From: UBA6107 sp964533735
Lineage (GTDB): Bacteria > Chloroflexota > Anaerolineae > Anaerolineales > Anaerolineaceae
Assembly (NCBI GenBank): GCA_964533735.1
Contig: CAZHMD010000009.1
Span: 49,529 to 113,528 of the forward strand
Direction: 5' to 3'
DNA: 64,000 nt
Made by a program: the position numbers and the translations under genes. Shown piece after piece: positions 17,583-26,062 of the stretch. The notes under the pieces were generated by a model. It made no database searches. It saw only the letters and a program-made list of their open reading frames with translations, and had not been told where the DNA came from. The first letter of the stretch is position 1, and each line of letters starts with the position of its first letter.

Positions 17583-18411
17583 AATTGCTCCATTTGATGT
17601 CACTCACCCCGGCAAAGCGCAGCGCCATGGTCTCCAGCGCCTGCGGATTGGAGTCGATGAGGATGAACTTGCGCCTCATCTCGAGGCAGGCTGCCCCGGT
17701 GGTACCGCTGCCGGCAAAAAAGTCCATCACAGTATCCCCCGGGTTGGAAGAGGCTGCCACAATGCGCCGCAGGATGCCCAGCGGTTTTTGCGTGGGGTAG
17801 CCGGTTTTCTCTTTGCCATTGGTCGGCACAATGGTGTGCCACCAGGTATCGGTGGGGAGTTTTCCGCGCGCTGCCTTTTCAGGTCCCACCAGCCCCGGTG
17901 CCATGTAGGGGATGCGCTCGATCTCATCCACATTGTAGATGTAATTATCAGGGTCCTTGGCGTACCACAGGATGTTGTCGTGCTTGGCCGGCCACTTCTT
18001 GCGGGTGCGCGCGCCGTAGTCGTACGCCCAGATGATCTCGTTAAGGAAGCTCGCCCGCCCAAAGAGCTGGTCGAGCAGCACCTTGCAGTAATGCACCTCG
18101 CGATAGTCAATGTGAAAGTACAGGCTGCCGTTATCCGTGAGGATGCGTCTGGCTTCTACCAGGCGCGGTTCGAGGAAGAGCAGGAAGTCGTCAAAGATGT
18201 CACCGTACTCCTTGGAGCCGATCCTGGTGGTGGTGTAACGCTGCCCCGCGAAGCCGGTGCGGTCGCCGCTGGCTGACTTCTCGGTCTTGAGCTGGGTGCG
18301 CGCCTGCACCTTGCCGGTGTTGAACGGCGGGTCGATATAGATAAGCGCGACGCTCGCGGAGGGCAGTGAGCGCAGGATCTCCAGGTTATCGCCGAAGTAG
18401 ATTTGGTTCAT
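17557..18411 (-). CDS. Site-specific DNA methyltransferase (beta-class N4/N6), orphan
   Basis: A 284-residue amino-methyltransferase with beta-class order: catalytic motif IV YIDPPFNTG near residue 26, a target-recognition middle region, then motif X (GYPTQKP) and SAM motif I (MDFFAGSGTTGAA) near 220. The DPPF form suggests N6-adenine or N4-cytosine methylation; the target cannot be read. No restriction nuclease is beside it. The downstream partner is an AlkD-like repair gene, so it may be a regulatory or orphan methylase. Confidence 0.85.
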   Translation of the reverse strand: MNQIYFGDNLEILRSLPSASVALIYIDPPFNTGKVQARTQLKTEKSASGDRTGFAGQRYTTTRIGSKEYGDIFDDFLLFLEPRLVEARRILTDNGSLYFHIDYREVHYCKVLLDQLFGRASFLNEIIWAYDYGARTRKKWPAKHDNILWYAKDPDNYIYNVDEIERIPYMAPGLVGPEKAARGKLPTDTWWHTIVPTNGKEKTGYPTQKPLGILRRIVAASSNPGDTVMDFFAGSGTTGAACLEMRRKFILIDSNPQALETMALRFAGVSDIKWSNYDPHSPKP

Positions 18412-18412
18412 T

Positions 18413-18841
18413 TCACCCTCGCCGCCGGATGGTCTTGAGCTGTTGAATGGTCAGGATCAAGCCGGTGACGAGCATGCCGAGACCCACCACCGTCTGGATC
18501 ACCAGCCCTGTGGTCTCCGCAGGCCAGGCAACCCCCTGCAGGCTTTGCTCCGCAGCCACGCGGGTATTCATGTACGGTGAGAGGAGGCGGATGAGCGACA
18601 CGACCATCCACACCAGCCCGAGAGCCGCCGCCAGGATGCTGATGAACATGCGGATCGGGCTCTTCTCCTGGCGCAGTACAACCTTGTTCTCGCGCTCGGT
18701 GCGCTCCAGCAGGTATTCGGCTTCCACCCAACTGCAGTTGGTGCGCCAGCATACCTCGCGGACGATGTCATCGCGGTTGCGCGTGCGCAGCAGGTCATCC
18801 AAAATGTATTGCGTTTCCTGTTTTTCCGTTTGCGGGTCCAT
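18413..18841 (-). CDS. Hypothetical protein with two membrane helices
   Basis: A 142-residue protein. An acidic-basic N-terminal half (1-60) contains two Cys near residues 32 and 36, and two hydrophobic helices follow (about 65-85 and 108-130), ending in a basic tail. The family is not recognised. It ends one base before the DNA methyltransferase start codon region, so the two are likely cotranscribed. Confidence 0.6.
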   Translation of the reverse strand: MDPQTEKQETQYILDDLLRTRNRDDIVREVCWRTNCSWVEAEYLLERTERENKVVLRQEKSPIRMFISILAAALGLVWMVVSLIRLLSPYMNTRVAAEQSLQGVAWPAETTGLVIQTVVGLGMLVTGLILTIQQLKTIRRRG

Positions 18842-18864
18842 AACACTCTAATTCTATAGGATTT

Positions 18865-18899
18865 TTAAACAAACAGAGCACCAGGTTTCTGATGCTCTG
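18865..18899 (-). terminator. Terminator downstream of the lipoprotein gene
   Basis: A CAGAGCANCAG / CTGNTGCTCTG stem (18874-18884 with 18889-18899), followed on the minus strand by a T-rich tract. It ends transcription of the lipoprotein gene. Confidence 0.75.
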
Positions 18900-18919
18900 C
18901 AATGAACCATAATTGAAAC

Positions 18920-19903
18920 CTACTGGGCGGGATTCTCCCAGAACTTCATGGCGTCAAACTTCACGGTGTAATCATCCGAGGTGCGGCTGAGGACGAACAC
19001 CCCGAAGAAGCCAGCCCCATAGGAGCTATCCAGCGCTTCGCCGAGTTTCTCGCCGTTCATGTACAGGGTGATCTTATTGCCCACGGACATGACGCCCAGG
19101 CGGTTGGATTGATCTGCCCCTTCGCGGATGGTATCACTCTGCTTCCAGTTGAGCAGGCTGGTGGCCTGTCCGTTGGGTGCCACTTTGCCGTCCCACTTCC
19201 ACAGGCGGTAGTAGCCGTCGCAGGTGACCTCGTACAGGTAGCCCTGCTCGGGTTCCTTGAACACCGGCACGCGGAAGATGATGCCGTAGGAATCCTTGCC
19301 GGTGCATTTGCCGGAATTGGCGGTGAGTTCAATATAGGTGTTGATCTGCTGCGGTACCAGCGGCATGCGCCAGCCGGCCAAGGTGGTCAACCCGGTCATC
19401 TCCATCACACCATTGCCAAAGGCAACTTCCAGGAAGTCATCGGAGCCGGTCGGCCAGGACCAGTTGACGTAGCTGTCCATCTCGTCGGAGCCGGTGGGGC
19501 TGCCCAGGCGGACGGCGGGATCAGTGGGAGGAGGCGTAACCGTTGGAGATGCCGTCACCGTGGCAGTGGGTGCAGGCGTGGTGGAATCAATGGTCACCTG
19601 CGCCGTGGCGGTGGGTGCCGGGGTTGTGCCCGCCGGGGTAATGCCCGCATCCGTGATCACCACAACCGGAGTCTCCGCGGTGGACTGCGGTGTCGGGGTG
19701 GAATCCAGTACAGGGATGCTAAAGGTGGCGGTGGCCGGGAAGACCATCTCCACAGTCGGCGTGGTCATGGTGGACAGGATCTCTGCCACACGCGTGGCCA
19801 TTTCGGCGTCCGTCAGGGGTTTTTCACCGTTCTGCGTGCGGAACAGGTTGCACCCCGAGAGCACCAGGCTCGCTACCAGGATCAGCGGTATCAACTTTTT
19901 CAT
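18920..19903 (-). CDS. Lipoprotein with Thr/Pro-rich stalk and C-terminal LamG/DUF1080-like domain
   Basis: A 327-residue exported lipoprotein. The signal peptide ends in the lipobox LSGC (Cys18). Residues about 45-130 are a Thr/Pro/Val/Ala-rich stalk with repeated PAPTAT-type units, and residues 140-327 form a beta-rich jelly-roll-like domain (YVNWSWPTGSDDFLEV onward, with FFGVFVLSRTSDDYTVKFD near the end). The domain resembles carbohydrate-binding or DUF1080 modules. It is probably anchored outside the membrane. The ligand is unknown. Confidence 0.75.
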   Translation of the reverse strand: MKKLIPLILVASLVLSGCNLFRTQNGEKPLTDAEMATRVAEILSTMTTPTVEMVFPATATFSIPVLDSTPTPQSTAETPVVVITDAGITPAGTTPAPTATAQVTIDSTTPAPTATVTASPTVTPPPTDPAVRLGSPTGSDEMDSYVNWSWPTGSDDFLEVAFGNGVMEMTGLTTLAGWRMPLVPQQINTYIELTANSGKCTGKDSYGIIFRVPVFKEPEQGYLYEVTCDGYYRLWKWDGKVAPNGQATSLLNWKQSDTIREGADQSNRLGVMSVGNKITLYMNGEKLGEALDSSYGAGFFGVFVLSRTSDDYTVKFDAMKFWENPAQ

Positions 19904-19944
19904 ATCCGTTCTCCTCTCAAGTTCATCACACGGGTGCGGGCGGT

Positions 19945-20433
19945 CTAGCCGGCCTTGTACCCGATCTTTCTCAAAAATCCCACGCGCCAGGCTGCGTCAT
20001 CGGTGGTTTCCAGCCCCTTGGGCATCTCGCCATCGATAACCCCCAGGATGCCGCGCCCGCTGCCGTTATCCGCCACGATCACTTCCACCGGGTTGGCAGT
20101 GGCGCAGTAGATGCCGCACACTTCCGGGATGGCTTTGACGGCGTTCAGCACGTTGATGGGGTAAAACCCCTCCCCCAGGAAGATGATGAAGCTGTGCCCT
20201 GCGCCGATCTTAAGCGCGTTCTGGCGAGCCAGCGCCAGCATGGCATCATCCGTGCCGGAGGAACGCACCAGGCATAATGTGGAGGCTTCGCAGAAAGCCA
20301 CCCCGAACTTGATGCCCGGGACGGAGATGACCAGCGCTTCATGCAGGTCTTCCACGGTCTTGATGAAATGGGATTGCCCGAGGATGAAGTTGATCTCTTC
20401 CGGTTTCTCGACTTTTACGCTTTGCAGTTCCAT
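19945..20433 (-). CDS. Adenosine-specific kinase-like protein (PF04008)
   Basis: A 162-residue protein resembling the PF04008 family throughout: IKTVEDLHEAL, GVAFCEASTLCLVRSSG, GHSFIIFLGEGFYPINVLNAV, and CATANPVEVIVA. The family is best known from archaea, where a member binds adenosine, and it is present in some deep bacterial lineages. The role is not established. ATG 20433 has GGGAG 6 bases upstream, in preference to the 17-residue longer frame. Confidence 0.8.
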   Translation of the reverse strand: MELQSVKVEKPEEINFILGQSHFIKTVEDLHEALVISVPGIKFGVAFCEASTLCLVRSSGTDDAMLALARQNALKIGAGHSFIIFLGEGFYPINVLNAVKAIPEVCGIYCATANPVEVIVADNGSGRGILGVIDGEMPKGLETTDDAAWRVGFLRKIGYKAG

Positions 20434-20591
20434 TTGCCGCTCCCGACTCTTAACGATTCGTGTGGTGCGCGACGTTATAACCATACAGTTTCACGCGTCA
20501 CTTAAGGATTGCAAGGATTATGCCAGATTGGCGTTCCTTGGGGGAACTCAAGATAAGGTACAATTGGGTGGATTTCAGAAAGGATGCCCCA

Positions 20592-21509
20592 TTGTTCGAG
20601 ATCACCTTCTTAGGCACCTCCGCCTCCGCCCCCTCCCCCAAACGCAACCTGCCGGCTTACCTGGTGCAGCACGACGAGCACCGCTTCCTGGTGGACTGCG
20701 GCGAGGGTACGCAGCGCCAGATACTGCAATCCGGCGTGGGCTTCAAGCGCCTCAACCGCATCCTTATCACCCACGGGCACCTCGATCACATCCTCGGGCT
20801 GGCCGGCCTGCTCTCCACCTTCATGCGCTGGGAAAGCATCGACAGCCTGGAGATCTACGGCTGCTCCAACGCCCTCGACCGCATCCGCGACCTGCTCTAC
20901 GGCGTGGTGCTGCGCGGGCAGAAACCCCCCATGCCGGTGGCGATGATCCCCATCAAGAAGGGCGTCATCATCGAGGAGAAGGATTTCACCGTCAGCGCCT
21001 TCCCGGTGCTGCACCGCGGCTCCGATTCCTACGGCTACCTCTTTGAAGAGAAATCGCGCCAGCCCTTCCTCGCGGAAAAGGCAGATGCCCTCGGCATCCC
21101 CTTTGGTCCGCTACGCGGCAAACTGGTGAAGGGTAACGCAATCACGCTCGAAGACGGACGCGTCATCACCCCTGAGATGGTGATGGGCGAGCTGCGCCCC
21201 GGCACGCGCCTGGCCTGCATCGGCGACCTCGGCGAGACCGACAGCCTGGTAGACCTGCTGGACGGCGTGGACGGCATCGTGCTGGAATCCACCTACCTGG
21301 ATGAAGAAGCGGCTATGGCAAAGGAGTTCTCACACCTCACCGCCAAACAGGCTGCCGGCTTTGCCAAACAGATCGGCGCCAAAACGCTGATGCTCACGCA
21401 TCTCAGCCGGCGCTACCGCGACAAGGACGTGCTCGCCGAAGCCCAGTCCGTGTTCCCGGATGCCAAAGTGGCAAGAGATTTTGACACATTCCAGGTGAAA
21501 CGAGAATAG
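20592..21509 (+). CDS. rnz: Ribonuclease Z
   Basis: A 305-residue tRNA 3'-processing endonuclease of the metallo-beta-lactamase fold. It has the THGHLDHILGL metal site, FLVDCGEGTQRQ, a central exosite region with the GPLRGKLVKG loop, and a C-terminal LTHLSRRY. I favour TTG 20592 (just before FEITFLGTSA) because AAAGGA lies 7 bases upstream and a TACAAT at 20559-20564 may be its -10 box. The in-frame ATG at 20520 would add 24 residues unlike the family. Confidence 0.88.
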   Translation: MFEITFLGTSASAPSPKRNLPAYLVQHDEHRFLVDCGEGTQRQILQSGVGFKRLNRILITHGHLDHILGLAGLLSTFMRWESIDSLEIYGCSNALDRIRDLLYGVVLRGQKPPMPVAMIPIKKGVIIEEKDFTVSAFPVLHRGSDSYGYLFEEKSRQPFLAEKADALGIPFGPLRGKLVKGNAITLEDGRVITPEMVMGELRPGTRLACIGDLGETDSLVDLLDGVDGIVLESTYLDEEAAMAKEFSHLTAKQAAGFAKQIGAKTLMLTHLSRRYRDKDVLAEAQSVFPDAKVARDFDTFQVKRE

Positions 21510-21591
21510 CGAAAAGAGAATCGAGAACCATCAAAACGTGATCCGTAACGTGTTATTCGTGGTTCGTAATTCGGAAACCGGCTAGCCGGAA

Positions 21592-21614
21592 GCGCTCTCA
21601 CTTGAGGGCGTTTT
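21592..21614 (+). terminator. Possible rnz terminator overlapping the plsY end
   Basis: GCGCTCTC (21592-21599) pairs with GAGGGCGT (21604-21611), allowing two G-U pairs, and Ts follow. It lies between the convergent rnz and plsY genes; a second palindrome, CCGGCTAGCCGG, sits at 21578-21589. Confidence 0.4.
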
Positions 21615-22221
21615 CCTTATCCGCCTCAACCGGTTCTGCGAGCGGCTGCGCCGCCCTGAGCCCCTCCCGCCTTGGACGGTCCATCCACTGTTTGAAAGGC
21701 ACAAAGAGCAGCGCCAGTACCATGAACGCCACCACGAACAGCGGCGGGCGCTGCAGGGCTTCCAGGAGCACCAGCAGGGCCATGCCCACCCCGGCGGGGA
21801 TATCGGAGTTGTGGAAGATGAGATACAGGAAGGCGTACACCACGAAAGCCGCCAGGGTGAAGAAGGGAAATAGGGCTAAAAATACCCCTGTTGTTGCTGC
21901 AAACCCCTGCCCGCCGCGGAAGGCGGCGAACACGGGGAAGTCATGCCCGAGGATAACCGCAGCTCCCGCCAGCAGCTGCCATTCCAGCGGCAGCCCCGCC
22001 AGCATGGCAAGCCACACCGCCAGCGCGCCTTTGAGGATATCCGACAGCGCCGCCAGCAGCCCGGCAGCAAAGCCGAACTGGTGCTTGAGGTTGCGCGCCC
22101 CCATGTTGCCGTCGCCCAGGGTACGGATATCCACCCTGTGCACCACGCGCGAATACACCAGCGCGGTGGGGAACGAGCCAAGCCCGTATGCGATGACGAG
22201 CAGGGTGAATTCAAGCAACAT
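21598..22221 (-). CDS. plsY: Glycerol-3-phosphate acyltransferase PlsY
   Basis: A 207-residue membrane acyltransferase transferring acyl groups from acyl-phosphate to glycerol-3-phosphate, the first step of phospholipid synthesis. Conserved PlsY motifs are GSFPTALVYSR near residue 16, GDGNMGARNL near 37 and GHDFPVFAAFRGGQGFA near 88. It has about five hydrophobic helices and a charged C-terminal tail. Convergent with rnz, divergent from metK. Confidence 0.92.
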   Translation of the reverse strand: MLLEFTLLVIAYGLGSFPTALVYSRVVHRVDIRTLGDGNMGARNLKHQFGFAAGLLAALSDILKGALAVWLAMLAGLPLEWQLLAGAAVILGHDFPVFAAFRGGQGFAATTGVFLALFPFFTLAAFVVYAFLYLIFHNSDIPAGVGMALLVLLEALQRPPLFVVAFMVLALLFVPFKQWMDRPRREGLRAAQPLAEPVEADKENALK

Positions 22222-22317
22222 GGCAACCCCTTTCTCACATCATTCTTAACCCCGTAAACGCGGCGATGTTCCGTTCAGTCACACCCATCATACAGTCAAA
22301 AATATGACTTTTGGCGT

Positions 22318-22346
22318 TTGACATTGCCCTGCGGACATGATAAACT
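22318..22346 (+). promoter_or_regulatory. metK promoter
   Basis: A TTGACA box at 22318-22323 and TAAACT at 22341-22346, with exactly 17 bases between. The predicted start of transcription is about 20 bases before the SAM riboswitch. Confidence 0.75.
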
Positions 22347-22374
22347 GTTGACAATTACATAGCCCCACAAGGCA

Positions 22375-22482
22375 CTTCTATCCAGAGAGGCGGAGGGACC
22401 GGCCCGATGAAGCCTCGGCAACCAGTGAACAGGAAACTGTACCCATGGTGCCAATTCCGACAGAGGATCTGGAAGATAGAAG
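22375..22482 (+). ncRNA. SAM-I riboswitch aptamer upstream of metK
   Basis: The leader shows the SAM-I consensus: AGAGAGGCGGAGGGACCG, GATGAAGCCTCGGCAACC, GGTGCCAATTCC and GACAGA, closed by a perfect 8-bp P1 stem (CTTCTATC 22375-22382 with GATAGAAG 22475-22482). It senses S-adenosylmethionine and should repress metK when SAM is high. Confidence 0.95.
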
Positions 22483-22535
22483 GGCAGCCAGAAGAACGTT
22501 GCCCCTCGTGTATCACCCGGTAGGGGCAATCTCAT
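22480..22535 (+). promoter_or_regulatory. SAM-I expression platform (competing hairpins)
   Basis: TTGCCCCT (22499-22506) can pair either downstream with AGGGGCAA (22522-22529), giving a terminator-like hairpin, or upstream with AGGGCA at 22481-22486, next to P1, giving an antiterminator. The T tract after the first hairpin is weak, so control could also work by exposing or hiding the region before the metK ribosome binding site. Confidence 0.55.
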
Positions 22536-22554
22536 TTAAACGGAGGCTAACGCA

Positions 22555-23772
22555 ATGTCAGCAAGCACATTCATGGATTCACCCAGTTATAAATTCAGCT
22601 CCGAATCGGTGACGGAAGGTCACCCGGATAAACTCTGCGACCAGGTGAGCGACGCCGTATTGGATGCCTGCCTGGACCAGGATCCCCGCAGCCGCGTGGC
22701 CTGCGAAACCGCCACCAAGACCGGCTTCGTGATGGTCCTCGGCGAGATCACCACCAGCGCCTTTGTCAACTTTGACGAACTCGTGCGCCGCGTGGTGAAA
22801 GAGATCGGCTACGACAGCAGCGAGAAAGGCTTTGACGGCAACACCTGCGCGGTGCTTTCCGCCATCAGCAGCCAGAGCCCGGATATCGCCCTGGGCGTGG
22901 ATCACTCGCTGGAAGAAAAGGGCGGCGAAGTGACCGACAAGGAACTGGACGAGATCGGCGCCGGCGACCAGGGGATGATGTTCGGCTACGCCTGCAACGA
23001 AACCCCCACCCTGATGCCCACCCCCATCTACCTGGCGCACAAACTGTGCGAGCAGATGGCCAAGGTGCGCAAGAACGGCACGGTTCCCTGGATGCGCCCC
23101 GACGGCAAGAGCCAGGTGACCATCGAGTACGCTTACGGCAAACCCCTGCGCGTGGATACGGTGCTCATCAGCACGCAGCACGCTGACAGTATCAGCCATG
23201 CTGATATCACCGAGGGCGTGATGGAGTACGTCATCAACCCGGTGCTGCCGAAAGAACTGCTCAACGGCGCAGCCCCCAAGGTTTACGTCAACCCGACCGG
23301 CAAGTTCGTCATCGGCGGACCGATGGGCGACGCCGGGGTCACCGGGCGCAAGATCATCGTGGATACCTACGGCGGCATGGGCCGGCACGGCGGCGGCGCT
23401 TTCAGCGGCAAGGATCCCACCAAGGTGGACCGGTCCGCGGCGTACGCCTGCCGCTGGGTAGCCAAGAACGTGGTGGCAGCCGGGCTGGCGGAGCGCTGCG
23501 AGATCCAGGTGGCGTACGCCATTGGCGTGGCGCACCCGCTCTCGATCAACGTGGAGACCTTCGGCACGGGCAGGATCGAGGATGCCAAGATCGCCAAATT
23601 GATCAGCGAACACTTTGACCTGCGCCCAGGCGCCATTATCCGCGATCTAGATTTGCGCCGGCCGATTTACCGCAAGACCGCAGCTTACGGGCACTTCGGA
23701 CGCGAAGACCAGGGCTTTACCTGGGAAAAGACAGACAGGGCGGAGGCTTTGAGAAAAGCGGCGGGACTTTAA
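22555..23772 (+). CDS. metK: S-adenosylmethionine synthetase
   Basis: A 405-residue MetK forming SAM from ATP and methionine. The ATP site GHPDKLCDQ (about 20-28), the hexapeptide GAGDQG with GMMFGYA, and the P-loop-like GGAFSGKDPTKVDRSAAY are intact. Length is normal. ACGGAGGC gives a good ribosome binding site. It is controlled by the SAM-I leader and followed by a terminator. SAM supply matters here because this window encodes many methyltransferases, though that link is only contextual. Confidence 0.97.
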   Translation: MSASTFMDSPSYKFSSESVTEGHPDKLCDQVSDAVLDACLDQDPRSRVACETATKTGFVMVLGEITTSAFVNFDELVRRVVKEIGYDSSEKGFDGNTCAVLSAISSQSPDIALGVDHSLEEKGGEVTDKELDEIGAGDQGMMFGYACNETPTLMPTPIYLAHKLCEQMAKVRKNGTVPWMRPDGKSQVTIEYAYGKPLRVDTVLISTQHADSISHADITEGVMEYVINPVLPKELLNGAAPKVYVNPTGKFVIGGPMGDAGVTGRKIIVDTYGGMGRHGGGAFSGKDPTKVDRSAAYACRWVAKNVVAAGLAERCEIQVAYAIGVAHPLSINVETFGTGRIEDAKIAKLISEHFDLRPGAIIRDLDLRRPIYRKTAAYGHFGREDQGFTWEKTDRAEALRKAAGL

Positions 23773-23776
23773 GTTC

Positions 23777-23797
23777 GAGAGTCGAGAGTCGAGAGTC
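23777..23797. repeat. Three tandem GAGAGTC heptamers
   Basis: Three exact 7-base copies sit immediately downstream of metK at the edge of the acquired restriction island. The function is unknown. Confidence 0.7.
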
Positions 23798-23800
23798 ATC

Positions 23801-23824
23801 ACCCGGGTGAAAGCCCGGGTTTTC
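23801..23824 (+). terminator. metK terminator
   Basis: ACCCGGG (23801-23807) and CCCGGGT (23814-23820) flank a 6-base loop, followed by TTTT. Confidence 0.75.
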
Positions 23825-23894
23825 CATATCCTTCTTGAAAACAAAGAATACAGCAATATTTCAATAAGAATGTACAATATTAAGATGAATCCAA

Positions 23895-23932
23895 TTTACA
23901 TTTTAGAACTTATGTTTTATAATAAAAACATA
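23895..23932 (+). promoter_or_regulatory. Promoter and palindromic operator of the DNA cytosine methyltransferase
   Basis: TTTACA (23895-23900) and TATAAT (23918-23923) are spaced by 17 bases, predicting a start at or next to the ATG (23932), hence a leaderless message. An inverted repeat TATGTTTT (23911-23918) / AAAACATA (23925-23932) covers the -10 box and the start point, as expected for an autoregulatory operator. Confidence 0.6.
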
Positions 23933-24906
23933 TGAAAAAATCAAATTTCACCTTTATAGATCTTTTTGCCGGGATAGGTGGTTTCAGACAAGCGTTATCA
24001 AGCATCGGCGGGACATGTAAATTTACATCAGAATGGGACAAATATTGTCAAATCACGTATGAAGCTTGGTATGGAGAAAAACCTTATGGGGATATCAGAT
24101 CAATAGATTATTCGACCATACCAGATCATGATATTTTATGTGCGGGTTTTCCATGTCAACCTTTTTCGATTGCAGGTGTGTCTAAGAAGAATAGCTTAGG
24201 AAAAAGCCATGGATTCGATGATGTTACACAAGGTACTCTGTTTTTCTATTTAGCGACCATGATAGAAGAAAAACGACCACCTGTAATTTTTCTTGAAAAT
24301 GTGAAAAACTTGAAATCTCACGATAAAGGACACACATGGGATGTAATCGAACAACGGTTAAATGATTTACAATACTGGATTTTTCCAGAAATAATTGATG
24401 CCTCTTATTGGGTGCCACAACATAGAGAAAGAATTTATATTGTTGGTTTTGATAAGGAGCGCTTTTGGAAAAAACCCGAATTCCTTTTTCCTAAGAAGCC
24501 ATCAACCAAACCAAAATTATCTTCAATACTTGAAGAAAACCCCGATCCAAAATATACATTAACAGATCATCTTTGGAACTACTTGCAAGAGTATTCAAGA
24601 AAACATCACGAAAAAGGAAATGGATTTGGTTTTGGAATTGCAGATGTCAATGGATCTACTCGCACCCTTAGCGCTAGGTATTATAAGGATGGCTCAGAAA
24701 TATTAATAGAGCAAAAAAATAATAATCCTAGAAGATTGACACCACATGAATGTCAAAAATTAATGGGTTTTGATGAAAATAAGCCCATCGTTGTATCTGA
24801 TACTCAGGCATATAAGCAGTTCGGCAATGCTGTTGTTCCATTAGTCGTTAAGGAAATTGGAAAAAACATATGCGATATCATCGGAGTGAAATATGTCGAT
24901 ACATAG
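23932..24906 (+). CDS. DNA (cytosine-5)-methyltransferase of an EcoRII-like RM system
   Basis: A 324-residue C5 methyltransferase. It has motif I FIDLFAGIGGFRQA, motif IV GFPCQPFSIAG with the catalytic Cys, motif VI ENVKNL, motif VIII QHRERIYIVGF, and motif X QFGNAVVPLV. FLENVKNLKSHDKGHTW is very like E. coli Dcm, which methylates CCWGG. The gene is strongly AT-rich compared with metK and overlaps the nuclease gene by 14 bases. It should protect the host from the adjacent nuclease; the CCWGG target is inferred. Confidence 0.9.
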   Translation: MKKSNFTFIDLFAGIGGFRQALSSIGGTCKFTSEWDKYCQITYEAWYGEKPYGDIRSIDYSTIPDHDILCAGFPCQPFSIAGVSKKNSLGKSHGFDDVTQGTLFFYLATMIEEKRPPVIFLENVKNLKSHDKGHTWDVIEQRLNDLQYWIFPEIIDASYWVPQHRERIYIVGFDKERFWKKPEFLFPKKPSTKPKLSSILEENPDPKYTLTDHLWNYLQEYSRKHHEKGNGFGFGIADVNGSTRTLSARYYKDGSEILIEQKNNNPRRLTPHECQKLMGFDENKPIVVSDTQAYKQFGNAVVPLVVKEIGKNICDIIGVKYVDT

Positions 24907-26062
24907 CCAAAGGGCGATTGAGGACGCACAAAGGTATGGTTCTGCGATTCTAAAGTTTATTTCTGAAAATGATCTTGGAATCACTCGCAGCCATCAATCC
25001 GGTTTTTATTTACCCAAAGAAGTTTGGAGACTTTTTACACCACAAGCACCTCAACATGATGTAAATTATGACCATAACGTAACGGTTATTTGGCCTGATG
25101 GTCTTGAAACCTATTCATGTGTCAAATGGTATGGCAGAGGTACAAGGTTTGAGTATAGACTTACTAAGTTTGGGCGTGATTTCCCATGGAGACAACCGGA
25201 ATTCGTAGGGTCAGTTCTAGTAATTATCCCAGAACGGTTAGATAGATTTCATGCTTATATATTGGATACTGATGAAGAGATTGAAGAAATACAAACAGCA
25301 TTAGGTATTGAGTTATTCAAAAGCTGGGCGGTTTACCCAGATCGAGGTCTTGATGATGGTTTTGACGAAGACAATTGTATAAATAGGCTTTTTAGGAACT
25401 GGGTATTAACCCTCAGGGAAATGCCAAATGTTAGTGTTTTTTCTGAATTTTCGAGAGCAACACTAGCCAACTGTATCCCAGGATTTCAAGCAAGAATTTC
25501 TGACGAGCGATTTCTACTCTCATTGGAAAAAGAATTTCATTTATACAAATTGGCTGAGAGGAAATTTTTTCAATCTCAAGCACAAAGATTATTTCGAGAT
25601 ATTGACGATTTCTTAACCACAGCCAATTCTATTCTTCAATCCAGAAAATCGAGAGCTGGGAGATCATTTGAAAACCAAATATCAGCAATTTTTCGTGAGA
25701 ATGATATCAGGTTTGCTTCACAACCCATCGTAGATGACACCCGTCCTGATATTATTATCCCGAGCATTCAAAGTTATTACGATGAGACTTTTCCTATCGA
25801 AAGAAAGTTTGTAATAGGGCTCAAACGAACTTGTAAAGACCGATGGAGGCAAGTACTTAATGAGGCTCCAAAAATACCAATAAAACACATAATTACTATC
25901 CAAGAAGGGATTTCCATAACACAATTAAACGAAATGGAAAGATCTGGAATAAAACTCGTCGTTCCTCAAAGCCTTCATAGGTTGTATCCCCGCGAATCTT
26001 CACCAATCATTAGTGGTTTGGATGATTTCATCCAGATGATCAGGCGGTCTCAGGTCGAATGA
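24893..26062 (+). CDS. EcoRII-like type II restriction endonuclease
   Basis: A 389-residue nuclease with both EcoRII domains. An N-terminal effector-binding domain (about 1-170) is followed, after a helical linker, by the catalytic C-terminal domain (about 235-389). The latter shows the PD-(D/E)xK-type core (RPDIIIPS...LKRTCKDRWRQ) and the family motif TIQEGISITQLNEM. EcoRII is a type IIE enzyme that needs two recognition sites to cut before CCWGG. The AT-rich composition matches its methyltransferase. The specificity is inferred. Confidence 0.88.
   Translation: MSIHSQRAIEDAQRYGSAILKFISENDLGITRSHQSGFYLPKEVWRLFTPQAPQHDVNYDHNVTVIWPDGLETYSCVKWYGRGTRFEYRLTKFGRDFPWRQPEFVGSVLVIIPERLDRFHAYILDTDEEIEEIQTALGIELFKSWAVYPDRGLDDGFDEDNCINRLFRNWVLTLREMPNVSVFSEFSRATLANCIPGFQARISDERFLLSLEKEFHLYKLAERKFFQSQAQRLFRDIDDFLTTANSILQSRKSRAGRSFENQISAIFRENDIRFASQPIVDDTRPDIIIPSIQSYYDETFPIERKFVIGLKRTCKDRWRQVLNEAPKIPIKHIITIQEGISITQLNEMERSGIKLVVPQSLHRLYPRESSPIISGLDDFIQMIRRSQVE

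Noticed and set aside
17452..18276. 274-codon frame antisense to the orphan DNA methyltransferase
   Set aside because: Overlaps a gene with intact catalytic motifs; no domain in the antisense product.
19109..19948. 279-codon frame antisense to the lipoprotein
   Set aside because: Gly/His/Arg-rich product from the repetitive stalk DNA; the lipoprotein has signal peptide, lipobox and terminator.
22579..23613. 344-codon frame antisense to metK
   Set aside because: It mirrors the codon bias of the GC-rich metK gene; metK is certain and the antisense product is His/Ala-rich without a family.
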